Below, one piece after another: positions 8,361 to 9,654 of a DNA stretch of 9,654 nt. How positions within the stretch are numbered: the stretch's first letter is position 1; the number at the start of each line of letters is the position of its first letter. The translations under genes were made by a program, and so were the position numbers. The DNA is from an uncultured Oscillospiraceae bacterium (lineage in GTDB: Bacteria; Bacillota; Clostridia; Oscillospirales; Oscillospiraceae), in assembly GCA_934569215.1 (NCBI GenBank), contig CAKTKF010000024.1, forward strand, positions 1-9,654. Direction: 5' to 3'. The notes under the pieces were generated by a model. That model saw only the letters and a list, made by a program, of their open reading frames with translations, made no database searches and was not told the DNA's origin.

Positions 8361-9654
8361 ATGGGTAAACCTGAAAATCTGGTGATCGTGGAGTCCCCCT
8401 CCAAGGCAAAGACCATTGGCAAATATTTGGGAGACGACTATGTCGTCAAGGCCAGCATGGGGCATCTCCGGGATCTGCCGAAAAGCACCATGGGCGTGGA
8501 CTTAGAGCATGATTTCACCCCTCACTATATCCCCGTCCGGGGCAAGGAATCCCTGATCAAGGAACTGAAAACCGACGCGGAAAAGGCGAAAACCGTTTAC
8601 CTCGCGACTGACCCTGACCGTGAGGGAGAGGCCATTTCCTGGCACTTAAAAGAGCTGCTGAACCTCCCCGACGGGAAGGCGCAGCGGGTGACCTTTAACG
8701 AAATCACACAGAAGGTGGTCAAGGAGTCCATCCGCCACCCCCGGGATATCGACTATGATCTGGTTGACGCCCAGCAGGCGCGGCGTATTCTGGACAGGAT
8801 CGTGGGCTATGAGCTTTCCCCGCTGCTGTGGAAAAAGATCCGGCGGGGGCTGTCCGCAGGCCGCGTTCAGTCCGTCGCCACCCGGCTGGTGGTCGACCGG
8901 GAAAATGAGATCCGCGCGTTCCAGCCCAAGGAATACTGGACGCTGGACGTGACATTGAACCGTATGGGCAAGCCCGGCGCCTTTGTCGCCCGCTACTGGG
9001 GCGAGGAAAAGAAGCGGGAGCTGGAGAATGAGGCTGATACCCTTGCCGTGATCGGCGACATCGACGGGAAGGAATTCGACGTTACCAACGTGAAAAAAGC
9101 GGAGAAAAAGCGCTATTCCGCCCCGCCCTTCACCACCTCCACCTTGCAGCAGGAGGCGTCCCGGAAGCTGGGCTTCACACCGAAGAGAACCATGATGATC
9201 GCCCAGCAGCTGTATGAAGGCGTGGACGTGGCAGGGGAAGGCACCACCGGTCTGATCACCTATATGCGTACCGACTCCCTGCGGCTTTCCGACGAGGCCA
9301 TGGACGCCGCCGCCGGGTTTATCCGCAGCCGCTACGGAAACGAGTATTATTACGGCCAACACCACGTGTTCAAGACCAAGGCGGGCGCCCAGGATGCCCA
9401 CGAAGCCATCCGGCCGTCCCATGTGGAGCTGGAGCCGGAACGGGTGCGTACCAGCCTGACCCCCGATCAGTATAAGCTGTATAAGCTCATCTGGAGCCGC
9501 TTCCTTGCGACGCAGATGGCCTGCGCCGTTTATGACGCCGTGTCCATCGACACGATGTGCGCCGGACATGTGTTCCGCGCCAGCCACCAGAGCCTGCGCT
9601 TTGCCGGCTTTATCGCCGTTTACGAAGAGGGACGGGACGATGAGCAGGAGGCCG
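8361..9654 (+). CDS. topA: DNA topoisomerase I (type IA), N-terminal 431 residues (3' end outside window)
   Basis: Topoisomerase I relaxes negative supercoils by cutting one DNA strand through a 5'-phosphotyrosine. The TOPRIM domain holds E11 in VIVESPSKAKTIG (8-20) and the metal-binding DPDREGE (84-90: D84, D86, E88). The next domain carries DAQQARRILDRIVGYELSP (136-154) and the strand-binding RRGLSAGRVQSVA (161-173). The active site GLITYMRTDS (298-307) contains the catalytic Y301 with R303. AHEAIRPS (346-353) is also typical. The reading frame is open to the right edge. Bacterial TopA is usually 690-870 residues, so the end of the core and any C-terminal zinc or basic domains are missing. 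The ATG at 8361 follows GGAGA (8346-8350) at a rather long 10-base spacing. It is the last visible gene of the ktrB operon and may also use the promoter within dprA. dprA-topA adjacency is common in Firmicutes. Confidence 0.97.
   Translation, partial: MGKPENLVIVESPSKAKTIGKYLGDDYVVKASMGHLRDLPKSTMGVDLEHDFTPHYIPVRGKESLIKELKTDAEKAKTVYLATDPDREGEAISWHLKELLNLPDGKAQRVTFNEITQKVVKESIRHPRDIDYDLVDAQQARRILDRIVGYELSPLLWKKIRRGLSAGRVQSVATRLVVDRENEIRAFQPKEYWTLDVTLNRMGKPGAFVARYWGEEKKRELENEADTLAVIGDIDGKEFDVTNVKKAEKKRYSAPPFTTSTLQQEASRKLGFTPKRTMMIAQQLYEGVDVAGEGTTGLITYMRTDSLRLSDEAMDAAAGFIRSRYGNEYYYGQHHVFKTKAGAQDAHEAIRPSHVELEPERVRTSLTPDQYKLYKLIWSRFLATQMACAVYDAVSIDTMCAGHVFRASHQSLRFAGFIAVYEEGRDDEQEA

Noticed and set aside
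9456..9485. Promoter-like CTGACC ... TATAAG inside topA, with a short repeat GTATAAGCT
   Set aside because: The -35 is poor, the spacing is 18 bp, and the repeat follows from the codons for Y-K-L-Y-K-L in a conserved gene.
8646..9587. Open frame of 313 codons on the - strand opposite topA
   Set aside because: Antisense to a complete set of topoisomerase I motifs; it is explained by codon bias.

Overview
The window is ordinary bacterial chromosome from a G+C-rich organism (about 60% by eye), densely packed with strong Shine-Dalgarno sites of the GGAG type. The inferred source is a G+C-rich Firmicute of the Clostridia, most likely in or near Oscillospiraceae (Oscillibacter/Flavonifractor-like). 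The reasons are the Ktr-type potassium transporter with a single-RCK KtrA, the dprA-topA linkage common in Firmicutes, the SpoU methyltransferase beside them, and the base composition. The family is an inference; the protein calls are firmer. No mobile element, CRISPR array, tRNA or rRNA was seen, and no stretch above 300 bases lacks a gene.

Layout. (1) Bases 1-1810, + strand: the last ~600 codons of clpB, cut by the left edge. A perfect 12-bp hairpin at 1827-1854 follows and can terminate transcription from both sides. (2) Bases 1864-4079, - strand: a two-gene operon, adenine deaminase (ade) then a small NUDIX hydrolase. They overlap by four bases (ATGA) and are transcribed from a promoter at 4109-4137. 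(3) Bases 4080-4249: a 170-bp divergent promoter region with two good extended -10 promoters and a near-perfect direct repeat, one copy on each promoter. (4) Bases 4250-9654, + strand: a run of five genes, ktrB, ktrA, a SpoU/TrmH RNA 2'-O-methyltransferase, dprA and topA (cut by the right edge). The spacers are 10 bases, a 4-base overlap, 29 bases and 38 bases, so they look like one operon.

How the genes work together. KtrB (membrane pore) and KtrA (cytosolic nucleotide-binding gate) form one K+ uptake system. The methyltransferase, DprA and topoisomerase I deal with rRNA or tRNA modification, single-stranded DNA handling and supercoiling. They share a transcript rather than an obvious pathway with KtrAB. 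Ade and the NUDIX protein plausibly act in purine salvage or nucleotide clean-up.

The least expected signals are regulatory, not new proteins. A near-consensus sigma-A promoter (TTGACA, 17 bp, TATAGT) lies inside the low-constraint linker of dprA and could give topA its own transcript. The paired repeats between ade and ktrB are 52 bp apart, about five helical turns. No new defence or biosynthetic system was found.
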